Below are positions 24,325 through 31,999 of a stretch of 43,160 nucleotides of DNA, in pieces (position 1 is the stretch's first letter; every line of letters starts with the position of its first letter). Below the pieces are notes generated by a model. That model was not told the DNA's origin. It made no database searches and saw only the letters and a program-made list of their open reading frames with translations. Source of the stretch: CAYLJO01 sp964383905 (GTDB lineage Bacteria > Acidobacteriota > Blastocatellia > Pyrinomonadales > Pyrinomonadaceae); NCBI GenBank assembly GCA_964383905.1, contig CAYLJO010000027.1:1-43160 (forward strand), given 5' to 3'. Both the position numbers and the translations under genes were made by a program.

Positions 24325-27300
24325 ATGCGCAACACCTTACCTCAGTCTGTTGTAGGAGCAATCAAAAAATATGGTCTCTGCCTGCTCGTCACACTGATGA
24401 TTGCATCGTGTGTGTGGGCTCAAACAGAGATCACCACCGGGGTCATTCAGGGTACGGTGACCGATGCCAATGGCGCCGTTGTGCCCGGCGCCAACGTTGA
24501 GATCAAGAATCTCGAGACAAACTTCGTCAGAAACTTGTCCACTGATGACGGAGGACGTTTCGTCGGTCTGACCCTGCCGCCGGGTAACTACTCGGTAACC
24601 GTCACCAAGCAGGGTTTCGCCACACTCGTGCTGGAAAGGGTAGAACTGACGGTCGGGCAGACTATTACGCTCCCGCTCTCGATGAAGGTCTCCGGCGTTG
24701 AGGAGCGCGTAACTATTTCGTCAGTGCCCACCATTGACACGGTGAAAACGGAGTCGAGCACCACTCTGAATGAAACAGCGGTCAACACGACCCCGATTCT
24801 GGGGCGTAAGTTTGAGGACCTGCTGACCTTGACGCCCGGGGTGAGCATCGTCCAGGGACCCGACGGCGACGAGATCAACTTTGCCGGCCAGCGGGGCGTC
24901 TTTAACAACGTTAGCCTTGACGGCGGCGACTACAACAACGGTTTCTTCGGCGAGCAGCTCGGCGGCCAACGCGCCGCTATCGACATTACTCTGGAAGCCG
25001 TGAAAGAGTTTCAGGTCGTACCGACCGGGGCCAGCGCAGAGTTTGGCCGCACCGGGGGTGGTATTATCAACGTGATTACGAAGTCAGGCACCAACGAAGT
25101 GCACGGCAGCGCCTTCCACTTCCAACGACTCGAAGCGTTAGCCGCGAACACCTCCGACGGCAAGCCTCTCAAGGATTTTCGCCGCGAGCAGTTTGGCGGC
25201 ACGGTGGGCGGGCCGATCAGAAAGAACAAGGCCTTCTTCTTCTTTGCCTTTGAAGGCATTCGCGAAAAATTAACGCGCGACAATCTGAGCGCGCCAATCG
25301 GCACTCCGTGCTCCGTCGCGGCGCCGACGATTCAGGCCAACGAAGGGTTAATCAACGGTAGCGCAGATTGCCAGAGACTCGCCCTCATTAACTTCTTCAA
25401 AACATCAAGGAACCAGGATGAGGGACTGCCCGTCAAGCACCCGATTAACAACAATGCATTCCTCGCCAAGGCGGACTGGGATCTTACGCCCTCGAACAAG
25501 CTCGCCGTCTCATACAATTTCGACTATTCGAAGAACACCAACCAGACCTTCGATGTCGCCACCTACGGAAACTCGGCCAACGGGATCGAAGGGCCGTCGA
25601 AGATCAATGTCATTAACATCAACCTTTTCAGTACCGTATCGCCGACCAAAGTGAACGAAGCCCACTTCTCCTACACGCGTGAGTTGCGGCCTCGCTCGGC
25701 CGTACCTTCAAACGTACCGGCTGACACCGGTATGGGATTTGGCCCGACGTTCAGGTTCGGCAATCCGTTTTTTCTGGAACCAACAGTGGACGAACTCCTA
25801 TGGCGCACGGACGCCAAAGACAATTTCTCGGTCGTCTCGGGCAATCACACGGTTAAATTCGGCGGCGAATGGCTGCATACGCTAAACTCCCAGACCTTCC
25901 GCGGATTCTTCACCGGGCGTTACCTCTTCGACAGCGTGGCGGGCTTTCTACGTTATGCCTCGCCGGCGGCGGCCGGCGGTTTCGGTCCACAGACAGTGGG
26001 CTGCTCAAACGGCACTTACGTTACAGCCCCGACGGCCTGCCCGGAGGGCAGCACGCCGACCGGCGGTCCGCTGCTTTTCTTCTTACAGGATGGTATCCCC
26101 AGCGGTGTTGCCGGCTTGCCTCCGCCCGGGGCGTCCAGCATCACGAACGAGGACCTCGCTCTCTTTGCTCAAGACAAGTGGCAAGTCAGGCCGAACTTTA
26201 TCTTCAACTACGGCCTGCGCTGGGAGGCGCAAATCTTTCCCAAACCAATCATCGACCCGTCTAAGACAGCATATGGGATGTTCTTGAATGACCCCCGTTT
26301 CCCCTCCGACGGTACGCTGCATAGCCCCAAGAAAGAGTTCCAGCCCCGACTGGGCATTGCCTGGGACATATCAAAAAAAGGCAGGTCAGTTTTGCGGGCC
26401 AGCTACGGCATCTACTTTGCACGGCAAAACATGTTGTCGCAGGTTGGATCAATCACCACTAACGGTGCCCAACAGCGAACCAACTTCGTAAGTACCGATT
26501 TAATCAGGATGTTCAATGTGCCGGCCCCGGTGTGGCCCGGCACCCAACCCGGGTCTTTGATCCCTTGCACGCCGAGCCCCTTCCCTTGCTTCACAGGGGT
26601 TCGCGTGTTCAGTAAGGACTACGCCAATCCGCGAATCTACACGGCGAATGTGGCGTTCGAACAAGAAATCGCGACGGATCTTTCGTTGTATATCGATTTC
26701 ACTCATTCGAAGGGTGTTCATCTCACCCGCTTCTTGAATCTTGGCCGCACCGGATTCTTCAGCCCGCAACTGGGCGATGTGTTTGTCACCTCCGCGGTTG
26801 GCAAGTCACTTTACAATGGCTTTACGGTAGGTATGAGGAAGCGGTTTAGCAAGCGCTACCAGTTTGAGTGGAACTACACGCTCTCGAAAGATAAAGACGA
26901 CGACTCCAACGAGCGCGACCCCTTTACGGACCGGTCTTTCGACCTTAATAATCTAAGTTTGGATTACGCATTGTCTGATCGCGACATCCGGCATAAGTTT
27001 AACTTCTACTCCTATGTAGAAATGGGGTGGGGGGTTGAGGGTAATTTCCGCGTCCAGGCGCGCAGCGCGCAGCCGATCACTCCCGACGTGCGAACGGCCA
27101 CAAACCGCAACACGTTGCGCAAAGATAATCAATTCTTCTCGTTCGACTGGCGGATACAGCGTCCCTTCAGGTTCGGTGAGCGCTACGCGCTCATCCCGAT
27201 CGTCGAGATGTTCAATACCTTCAACAACGCCAACAACATTAACCCGCTGAGCACGCCGGGCCTCTTCAATTTCGACGGGTTCCTGCGTCAGGGCGTGGGC

Positions 27301-27342
27301 GACCCCCGGCAACTCCAACTGGCCGTGAGATTCACTTTCTGA
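24325..27342 (+). CDS. TonB-dependent receptor, Oar-like, with N-terminal carboxypeptidase-regulatory domain
   Basis: A 1,005-residue outer-membrane receptor. It has a signal peptide (about 1-32, LCLLVTLMIASCVWA) and a CarboxypepD_reg domain (about 38-125, GVIQGTVTDANGAVVPGANV). A plug domain (about 145-255) contains GRKFEDLLTLTPGVS, LDGGDYNN and AEFGRTGGGIINVITKSGTN. A long beta-barrel ends in an aromatic residue (RQLQLAVRFTF), as expected for barrel insertion. This Oar/TBDT type is abundant in Acidobacteriota and imports large substrates such as carbohydrates or peptides using TonB energy; the substrate is unknown. GGAG precedes the ATG by about 8 nt. It is monocistronic, followed by a strong palindromic terminator. 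Confidence 0.93.
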   Translation: MRNTLPQSVVGAIKKYGLCLLVTLMIASCVWAQTEITTGVIQGTVTDANGAVVPGANVEIKNLETNFVRNLSTDDGGRFVGLTLPPGNYSVTVTKQGFATLVLERVELTVGQTITLPLSMKVSGVEERVTISSVPTIDTVKTESSTTLNETAVNTTPILGRKFEDLLTLTPGVSIVQGPDGDEINFAGQRGVFNNVSLDGGDYNNGFFGEQLGGQRAAIDITLEAVKEFQVVPTGASAEFGRTGGGIINVITKSGTNEVHGSAFHFQRLEALAANTSDGKPLKDFRREQFGGTVGGPIRKNKAFFFFAFEGIREKLTRDNLSAPIGTPCSVAAPTIQANEGLINGSADCQRLALINFFKTSRNQDEGLPVKHPINNNAFLAKADWDLTPSNKLAVSYNFDYSKNTNQTFDVATYGNSANGIEGPSKINVININLFSTVSPTKVNEAHFSYTRELRPRSAVPSNVPADTGMGFGPTFRFGNPFFLEPTVDELLWRTDAKDNFSVVSGNHTVKFGGEWLHTLNSQTFRGFFTGRYLFDSVAGFLRYASPAAAGGFGPQTVGCSNGTYVTAPTACPEGSTPTGGPLLFFLQDGIPSGVAGLPPPGASSITNEDLALFAQDKWQVRPNFIFNYGLRWEAQIFPKPIIDPSKTAYGMFLNDPRFPSDGTLHSPKKEFQPRLGIAWDISKKGRSVLRASYGIYFARQNMLSQVGSITTNGAQQRTNFVSTDLIRMFNVPAPVWPGTQPGSLIPCTPSPFPCFTGVRVFSKDYANPRIYTANVAFEQEIATDLSLYIDFTHSKGVHLTRFLNLGRTGFFSPQLGDVFVTSAVGKSLYNGFTVGMRKRFSKRYQFEWNYTLSKDKDDDSNERDPFTDRSFDLNNLSLDYALSDRDIRHKFNFYSYVEMGWGVEGNFRVQARSAQPITPDVRTATNRNTLRKDNQFFSFDWRIQRPFRFGERYALIPIVEMFNTFNNANNINPLSTPGLFNFDGFLRQGVGDPRQLQLAVRFTF

Positions 27343-27365
27343 CCGGCCCCGGCGCAACTCATGCC

Positions 27366-27405
27366 AAGGAGACTCACCCGCCAGCGCTGGCGGGTGAGTC
27401 TCCTT
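27366..27405. terminator. 40-bp perfect palindrome, likely terminator of the TonB receptor gene
   Basis: The 20-bp left half (27366-27385, beginning AAGGAGACTC) is exactly repeated in inverse orientation at 27386-27405 (ending GAGTCTCCTT). It begins 23 nt after the receptor stop. No long U-tract follows, only CGACAAAATAAC. RNA would form a very stable hairpin with a minimal loop, suiting termination or 3'-end protection. Confidence 0.7.
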
Positions 27406-27531
27406 CGACAAAATAACAGACACCTTGCGGACGAGATAAAGGCAGAGATAGAAGAGACCGCTAACCGGGAAACCAAAGCCGGTGATAACGGCGACCGGGC
27501 TCCAATCTCAAAACAGCTTGCGCGTTCGGGA

Positions 27532-28371
27532 ATGTCACCTGTGGAACAGCCTCGGCCCATCATAGTCATTGATCTCTTTCCCGAGATACTGGATGAGCTC
27601 CTTGATCTTTTATCCGGCCTCTCGGCAGAGCAGTGGGGCCGGCCGACGTCATGTTCGCTCTGGTCTGTCAAAGACGTGGCGCTGCATCTGCTGGGTGGCG
27701 ATATCGGTATCCTGTCAAGACAGCGCGATGCGTATAGATTTTCTGGTGAGCCTATCGAGAGTTGGGATGAATTGGTCACCTTAATCAACAGCCTTAATGA
27801 TGTTTGGGTGAGGGCGACTCGGAGGATCAGCCCGCGATTGCTCTGCGATCTCCTGGATTTTACAGGGGCGCAGGTGTGCGCGTATTTCAGGTCACTCGAC
27901 CCATACGCGACGGGAGGTCCCGTGAACTGGGCGGGCCCCGAGCCGGCGCCGGTCTGGCTTGATCTCGCGCGGGAATACACGGAACGCTGGCACCACCAGC
28001 AGCAGATCCGTGACGCGGTGGGCCGGCCCGGCCTCAAGCAGCCAAGGTATTTGGCGCCCGTGCTTGACACCTTTGTTCGAGCCCTCCCGCATACCTACAG
28101 AGATGTCGACGCGAAAGACGGCACGCTTATCGCGCTCACCCTCTCCGGTGATTCAGGCGGCACGTGGTTTCTTCTCAGAGAGCAGGGTCAGTGGCGGCTC
28201 TACCTGAAAAGTGACCGGCAGCCTCAGGCAGAGGTTGTGCTGCCTCAAGACGTCGCCTGGCGGTTATTCACAAAAGGCATCAGCAAGGATGAAGCTCAAA
28301 CCAAAGCAGCGATTGTCGGAGACCGGCAACTCGGATTTAAGGCGCTGGATATGGTTTCGGTGATCGCCTGA
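27532..28371 (+). CDS. Maleylpyruvate isomerase / DinB-fold family protein
   Basis: 279 residues from the chosen ATG. The N-terminal half is a four-helix DinB-like bundle of the maleylpyruvate isomerase N-terminal family: LFPEILDELLDLLSGLSAEQWGRPTSC, then WSVKDVALHLLGGDIG, and later YTERWHHQQQIRDAVG with the conserved histidines. The C-terminal part (about 190-279) is an SCP2/MDMPI_C-like alpha/beta segment. Relatives are thiol-dependent transferases or isomerases, so thiol-linked detoxification is a family-based guess. The open frame extends back to 27361, but that stretch covers the terminator palindrome, so I start at MSPVEQPRPI. The ribosome binding site is weak. Confidence 0.75.
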   Translation: MSPVEQPRPIIVIDLFPEILDELLDLLSGLSAEQWGRPTSCSLWSVKDVALHLLGGDIGILSRQRDAYRFSGEPIESWDELVTLINSLNDVWVRATRRISPRLLCDLLDFTGAQVCAYFRSLDPYATGGPVNWAGPEPAPVWLDLAREYTERWHHQQQIRDAVGRPGLKQPRYLAPVLDTFVRALPHTYRDVDAKDGTLIALTLSGDSGGTWFLLREQGQWRLYLKSDRQPQAEVVLPQDVAWRLFTKGISKDEAQTKAAIVGDRQLGFKALDMVSVIA

Positions 28372-28496
28372 TCGCGTAAGGTATCTTCGCGCGGCCAAAC
28401 AAGTAGGGGCGGCTCGCGCGCAAGGTCAATATTTGAGGGATAAGTAGTATAATCGACCAGCACCACGGTAGATCTACGGATCTGAGGTTACGGTTG

Positions 28497-28802
28497 ATGC
28501 AGAAAGACTATGCGGCAGAGATTAAGCAGCTCGAAGCAGTATCCAAAGATTACACTATGCGGGCGGATGCGCTCCGCCGTGAGCTGACGGCGGCCAAGGC
28601 GCGTCTGGCACAGATTGCTTTGGAGAAGCCGCCGATGAACGGCGCGGCACTGCTTGAAGTGAATGAGGAATGGATCTGCTTACACGAAGGCATAAGAATG
28701 ATCCAGTCTCAAGTGGATGAGTTGCGCCGGCGCGCCGGTGAAGCCACACTCAGGGCGTGGCGGGCGGTCGATGATAATCATGCGCAGCGCATGCTGAAAT
28801 GA
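28497..28802 (+). CDS. Small coiled-coil protein of unknown function
   Basis: A 101-residue, charged, helical protein with heptad-like segments (QLEAVSKDYTMRADALRREL and MIQSQVDELRRRAGEA). There is no signal peptide and no family I recognise. The ATG at 28497 follows a GAGG about 10 nt upstream; a TTG directly before it is the alternative. Its last 53 bases overlap, in antisense, the 3' end of arsC. It may be a genuine small cytoplasmic protein; no function can be given. Confidence 0.6.
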   Translation: MQKDYAAEIKQLEAVSKDYTMRADALRRELTAAKARLAQIALEKPPMNGAALLEVNEEWICLHEGIRMIQSQVDELRRRAGEATLRAWRAVDDNHAQRMLK

Positions 28803-29205
28803 AACTGCGGAGCCGCTCCCGTATCTCATCACGCACCCGGCGAAAGACGGCGAGGCGCGCCGCCTCATCACCTTGAGCCGCGGCAGGATCCTCAAAGCTC
28901 CAGTGAATGCGCCTGGTTTTGCCGGGAAAGACCGGGCAGCGCTCATTAGCGTGATCACAGACCGTGATCACGTAATCGAACTCTTGTCCGGTGAATTCAT
29001 CCACCGACTTGGAGCGGTGGCCGGAGATGTCTATGCCGATCTCGCGCATGGCCTCAATGGCTTGCGGCCGGACATGGCTTGGCTCGACCCCAGCACTGGC
29101 CACTTCAAAGCGATCACCGGCGTCGTGACGGAGCAACGCTTCAGCCATTTGGCTGCGGGCAGAATTACCGGTGCATAGAATCAGCACGCGCCTTTTATCA
29201 CTCAT
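28750..29205 (-). CDS. arsC: Arsenate reductase (low-molecular-weight phosphatase fold)
   Basis: 151 residues of the LMW-PTP-like arsenate reductase family. The N-terminal P-loop is CTGNSARSQMAEALL (Cys 11 nucleophile). SAGVEPSHVRPQAIEAMREIGID and the DYVITVCDHANERCPVFPG segment supply further conserved cysteines (CDHANERC) of the thioredoxin-coupled type. The chain ends with a helical RVRDEIRERLRSFI. It reduces As(V) to As(III) in the cytoplasm. Its ATG overlaps the aquaporin stop by one base (TGATG), showing an operon arsI-aqp-arsC. The last 53 bp overlap a convergent small gene. The C-terminal tail past RSFI is longer than usual. Confidence 0.92.
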   Translation of the reverse strand: MSDKRRVLILCTGNSARSQMAEALLRHDAGDRFEVASAGVEPSHVRPQAIEAMREIGIDISGHRSKSVDEFTGQEFDYVITVCDHANERCPVFPGKTRRIHWSFEDPAAAQGDEAARLAVFRRVRDEIRERLRSFISACAAHDYHRPPATP

Positions 29206-29915
29206 CAGCGCTTCTCCTTTTCGCCATGCGGCACCAGGATCTTCTCGGCATCCTTAGGCAGCGAAGGCGCGAGCCAGCGGAACAGCAGTGTTGCAGCCAG
29301 GCCGCCCGCGAGCTGTGCGACAAGGAAGCCTGGAACATCGCCGGGGCGGATCCCGGCAAAGGTATCACTGGCAGAGCGGGCCAGCGTCACCGCCGGATTG
29401 GCAAACGATGTTGAGGGCGTGAACCAGTAGGCGGCCGTAATGTAAGCAGCGACGGCAAAGGGCACGGCCTGGGACCTCAGCCGGGCGCAGCCCCAAATCA
29501 CCGCAAGCAAACCGAACGTCGCCACAAACTCACTAAAGAGCTGCGCCCGCCCGTGCCGCTCATGATGGGATGCAAAAAACACCGGCAGCTCGAACATCAC
29601 GTCGGCCGCAGCCACGCCAGCAAAGGCGCCCGCAATTTGAGCGGCGATGTAGGCCGGCACCTCACGCCAGGCAAGGCCGCCCTGGGAAGCATCGGCGAGG
29701 GTTACGGCCGGGTTAAAGTGCGCTCCCGAGATCGGTCCGAAGGTCAAAATCAGCGCCACGAGTGCGGCGCCGGTGGCAATGGTGTTGGCAAGGAGCGCCA
29801 CCGCGACACTGCCGCCGGATAGGCGCTCGCCCATAATGCCTGAGCCAACAACCGCCGCCAGGAGCATCGCGGTGCCTAGGGCTTCCGCCGTGACGCGGCG
29901 GGAAAGTGATGCCAT
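29205..29915 (-). CDS. MIP-family aquaglyceroporin of an ars operon (AqpS-like)
   Basis: A 236-residue membrane channel with six TM helices and two NPA half-helices: SGAHFNPAVTLADA (first) and SFANPAVTLARSA (second). In ars operons such as that of Sinorhizobium meliloti, AqpS works with ArsC: arsenate is reduced inside and As(III) leaves through the channel down its gradient. The position here, between arsI and arsC with a one-base overlap to arsC and an 18-bp gap from arsI, supports the same role. No ArsB or Acr3 pump is present in the cluster, so this channel may be the main As(III) exit. Specificity is inferred from context. Confidence 0.88.
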   Translation of the reverse strand: MASLSRRVTAEALGTAMLLAAVVGSGIMGERLSGGSVAVALLANTIATGAALVALILTFGPISGAHFNPAVTLADASQGGLAWREVPAYIAAQIAGAFAGVAAADVMFELPVFFASHHERHGRAQLFSEFVATFGLLAVIWGCARLRSQAVPFAVAAYITAAYWFTPSTSFANPAVTLARSASDTFAGIRPGDVPGFLVAQLAGGLAATLLFRWLAPSLPKDAEKILVPHGEKEKR

Positions 29916-29933
29916 GTCTTGACCCTGCCGCCG

Positions 29934-30554
29934 TTAGCACCAGCGCACGACAAGCGACTGGTCACTCTCGTCGGTGAACACGCGGCAGACGTTCACCGAT
30001 CTGCCCGGCCCGGAGATGGTTTCCGCGTCCGACCCCCTCGGCTGCGAGGGCGCACGCTGGATGCCTGTGGGTGAAGCTGGCCCGCAGCACGTAGCGGCGA
30101 CTTCGTCTTGCACCGCCGCGACCTTGTCCCCACATTCGCAGGGCGCGGTTTCCGGCAGGTTATCTTCCAGCACGACGAACACCTCCCACTCGTTACCGTC
30201 CGGGTCGCGCACCCACGTCTTATCCTGCACGGCGTAGCAGCAACTGGTCTGCATTTCGTCGCGCGTGGTGAGTCCGGCAGCCGCCCACTTCTCACGCATG
30301 GCGAGTACGTCATCGGTGGATGCCACTTGAATACCTAAGTGTGACAGCGCCCCGCGCTCGTTGAACGGATTTTCATTGAGCGTCAGGTTGAGCGGCGGAT
30401 TCTCGACGTTGAACTTCGCATAGCCGGTCCGCACTTTGCTCGGCTCCAGCCCCAGCATCTTTTTGTAAAACCGGACGCTCCGTTCGACGTTCCGCACGTT
30501 GAGCGCGAGATGCGCTTTCAACGCCTGTACCGGCTTGAACGCCTCTTTTCCCAT
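29934..30554 (-). CDS. arsI: ArsI-like C-As lyase (VOC superfamily dioxygenase)
   Basis: A 206-residue VOC/glyoxalase-fold protein. The putative Fe(II) ligands are His 15 (LKAHLALNV), His 72 (LSHLGIQV) and Glu 124 (GNEWEVF). The vicinal cysteine pair in MQTSCCYAVQDKTWVRDPDG (105-106) is the methylarsenite-binding mark of ArsI. ArsI cleaves the carbon-arsenic bond of trivalent organoarsenicals to give As(III). The C-terminal tail holds more cysteines (PCECG, TCCG), perhaps for metalloid binding. The older name for the family is CadI (cadmium-induced protein); the CC motif and the ars neighbours favour ArsI. It is first in the leftward operon, with GGGGGA about 8 nt before the ATG. Confidence 0.88.
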   Translation of the reverse strand: MGKEAFKPVQALKAHLALNVRNVERSVRFYKKMLGLEPSKVRTGYAKFNVENPPLNLTLNENPFNERGALSHLGIQVASTDDVLAMREKWAAAGLTTRDEMQTSCCYAVQDKTWVRDPDGNEWEVFVVLEDNLPETAPCECGDKVAAVQDEVAATCCGPASPTGIQRAPSQPRGSDAETISGPGRSVNVCRVFTDESDQSLVVRWC

Positions 30555-30610
30555 TTACTTATCCCCCGTCCGTAAGTTAATATCGCATTCGCGTCGGCGA
30601 ATATGTTAAG

Positions 30611-30653
30611 ACGATACACCCGCTGGACATATATGTCAAGGCGTATTTATAGA
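30611..30653. promoter_or_regulatory. Divergent ars promoters overlapping one palindromic operator
   Basis: The 12-bp palindrome GACATATATGTC (30626-30637) overlaps a leftward -35 box TTGACA (30639-30634), which is 17 nt from a -10 TATCGT (30616-30611) serving arsI. It also overlaps a rightward -35 box TGGACA (30624-30629), which is 18 nt from TATAGA (30648-30653) serving arsN/arsR. An ArsR dimer bound here would block both promoters. Confidence 0.55.
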
Positions 30654-30678
30654 GACGGGGAGAACTCCCGGGAAGCAC

Positions 30679-31188
30679 ATGAAGAACGACGACGGATTTG
30701 TGATCGACAAGATGAGTGGCGCGCATTGGGGGCAGGTATCCTCCATCTACCTTCAAGGTATTGCGACGGGACAGGCGACCTTTGAGACGCAGGCCCCGAG
30801 CCGGGAGAAGTGGGACGCCGGTCATCTGACTCACAGCAGGCTCATCGCCCGCTCAGGTGAAACGATCAAAGGGTGGGCGGCACTGAGCCCGGTGTCGGAC
30901 CGGTGCGTATACGGGGGCGTGGCAGAAGTCAGCGTCTATGTCGGCGAAGGGCACAGGGGGCAGGGCGTCGGCCGTGCTTTGCTCGAGGCACTGGTCTCCG
31001 TGTCAGAGGACCACGGCATTTGGACACTTCAGGCCGGCATATTCCCCGAGAATACGGCGAGCGTGGCCTTGCACAAACGTTGCGGGTTCCGGGAAGTCGG
31101 CCGGCGTGAGCGGGTCGGTAAGATGAACGGGGTCTGGCGTGACACGCTGCTACTCGAACGGCGGAGCAAGGTTGTCGGAGTCGATTAA
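30679..31188 (+). CDS. arsN1: GNAT acetyltransferase, ArsN1-like
   Basis: 169 residues of the phosphinothricin-acetyltransferase branch of GNAT enzymes: IYLQGIATGQATFETQAPS at the substrate-binding side, VSVYVGEGHRGQGVGRALLEAL as the acetyl-CoA pyrophosphate loop (motif A), and the C-terminal ASVALHKRCGFREVG strand/helix. In ars operons this family (ArsN1) N-acetylates the natural arsenical antibiotic arsinothricin and the related phosphinothricin. That role is inferred from the family and the position directly before arsR, divergent from arsI. Two bases separate it from arsR. Generic PAT-like acetyltransferase is the alternative call. Confidence 0.8.
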   Translation: MKNDDGFVIDKMSGAHWGQVSSIYLQGIATGQATFETQAPSREKWDAGHLTHSRLIARSGETIKGWAALSPVSDRCVYGGVAEVSVYVGEGHRGQGVGRALLEALVSVSEDHGIWTLQAGIFPENTASVALHKRCGFREVGRRERVGKMNGVWRDTLLLERRSKVVGVD

Positions 31189-31190
31189 AG

Positions 31191-31583
31191 ATGGCGGCTA
31201 AGAGTTACAACATGGAATCGCTATTTGCCGCGCTGGCCGACCGCACACGGCTGCGGCTGCTTAATCTCATGCGGAATGATGAGATTTGTGTCTGCTACTT
31301 CGTCGAGATTCTGAGGACGAATCAGCCCAAGATCTCGCGCCACCTCGCTTACCTTCGGCGGGCGGGTGTGGTGACGGCCAGACGAGAGGGCAAGTGGATG
31401 CACTATCGGATGATAGAGCCGTCTGATCCTCATGCGGCGCGCGTGATGAAGGAAGTGATGGGATGGCTGGCCCAGGACCGGGAGATGCAGCGCGACCGCG
31501 AGCGTTTGGTGAAAGTTTGCTGTGCGCCCCAGCCCCCCGTCCAACTGCAAGGCGTACCCCGGCCGGCGAGTCTGGCGGCATAG
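31191..31583 (+). CDS. arsR: ArsR-family metalloid-responsive repressor
   Basis: A 130-residue winged-helix repressor: LFAALADRTRLRLLNLM, then NQPKISRHLAYLRRAGVVTARREGKWMHYR. Potential As(III)-binding cysteines are Cys 33 and Cys 35 in EICVCYF, corresponding to the ELCVCDL site of classical ArsR but lacking its third cysteine, and a vicinal Cys 110-111 near the C-terminus (VKVCCAPQ). Some ArsR proteins, such as that of Acidithiobacillus ferrooxidans, bind As(III) through C-terminal cysteines. It probably represses both divergent ars promoters from the shared palindrome and is released by As(III). It is co-transcribed with arsN1 (2-bp gap). A second in-frame ATG lies at 31212. Confidence 0.88.
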   Translation: MAAKSYNMESLFAALADRTRLRLLNLMRNDEICVCYFVEILRTNQPKISRHLAYLRRAGVVTARREGKWMHYRMIEPSDPHAARVMKEVMGWLAQDREMQRDRERLVKVCCAPQPPVQLQGVPRPASLAA

Positions 31584-31999
31584 ATAGTTAAAATTAAGAA
31601 AGGCGATGGGGATGGAACACCGTAACTAAGGTGTCGCCGCGCCCGCCGTCTGCCAGCATTTGGCGGCAGACCGGTGAGCTGTTTCCATTATTCTCGGCCC
31701 CCTATTTTCAGCTCTCCTAAATCTACTGATTAAGATAACATCTACCGGCGACGATCGTAGCGGCATCATGCCCCGCACTCATTTCTGCTGCGCTCTCTGT
31801 AGTAGTCCAGGTTGGATAGGAATAGAGCCGAGAGGATGATGGGAAACCGGTTGGGGGCAAGGCGACCGGCTGATGATACGATTACCCCTTGGTCGGCGCG
31901 TGATTCGTCGCCTATCATCTTATTTAATAAAGACCGTCGTCGCTTGGATCGCGGCCCGGCGTCGTTTAATGTGGTCGTTGATCAGCGAATCTTCTTCGG
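31584..31999. other. Intergenic region, 416 bp, with a candidate terminator
   Basis: A stem-loop GTCTGCC (31648-31654) / GGCAGAC (31665-31671) about 65 nt after arsR may terminate the arsN-arsR transcript, though no U-tract follows directly. The rest presumably carries the promoter of the next kinase gene. I see no gene. Confidence 0.4.

Noticed and set aside
27361..27531. N-terminal extension of the maleylpyruvate-isomerase-family gene
   Set aside because: The frame runs through the 40-bp palindrome and then low-similarity charged sequence. The family domain begins after the ATG at 27532.
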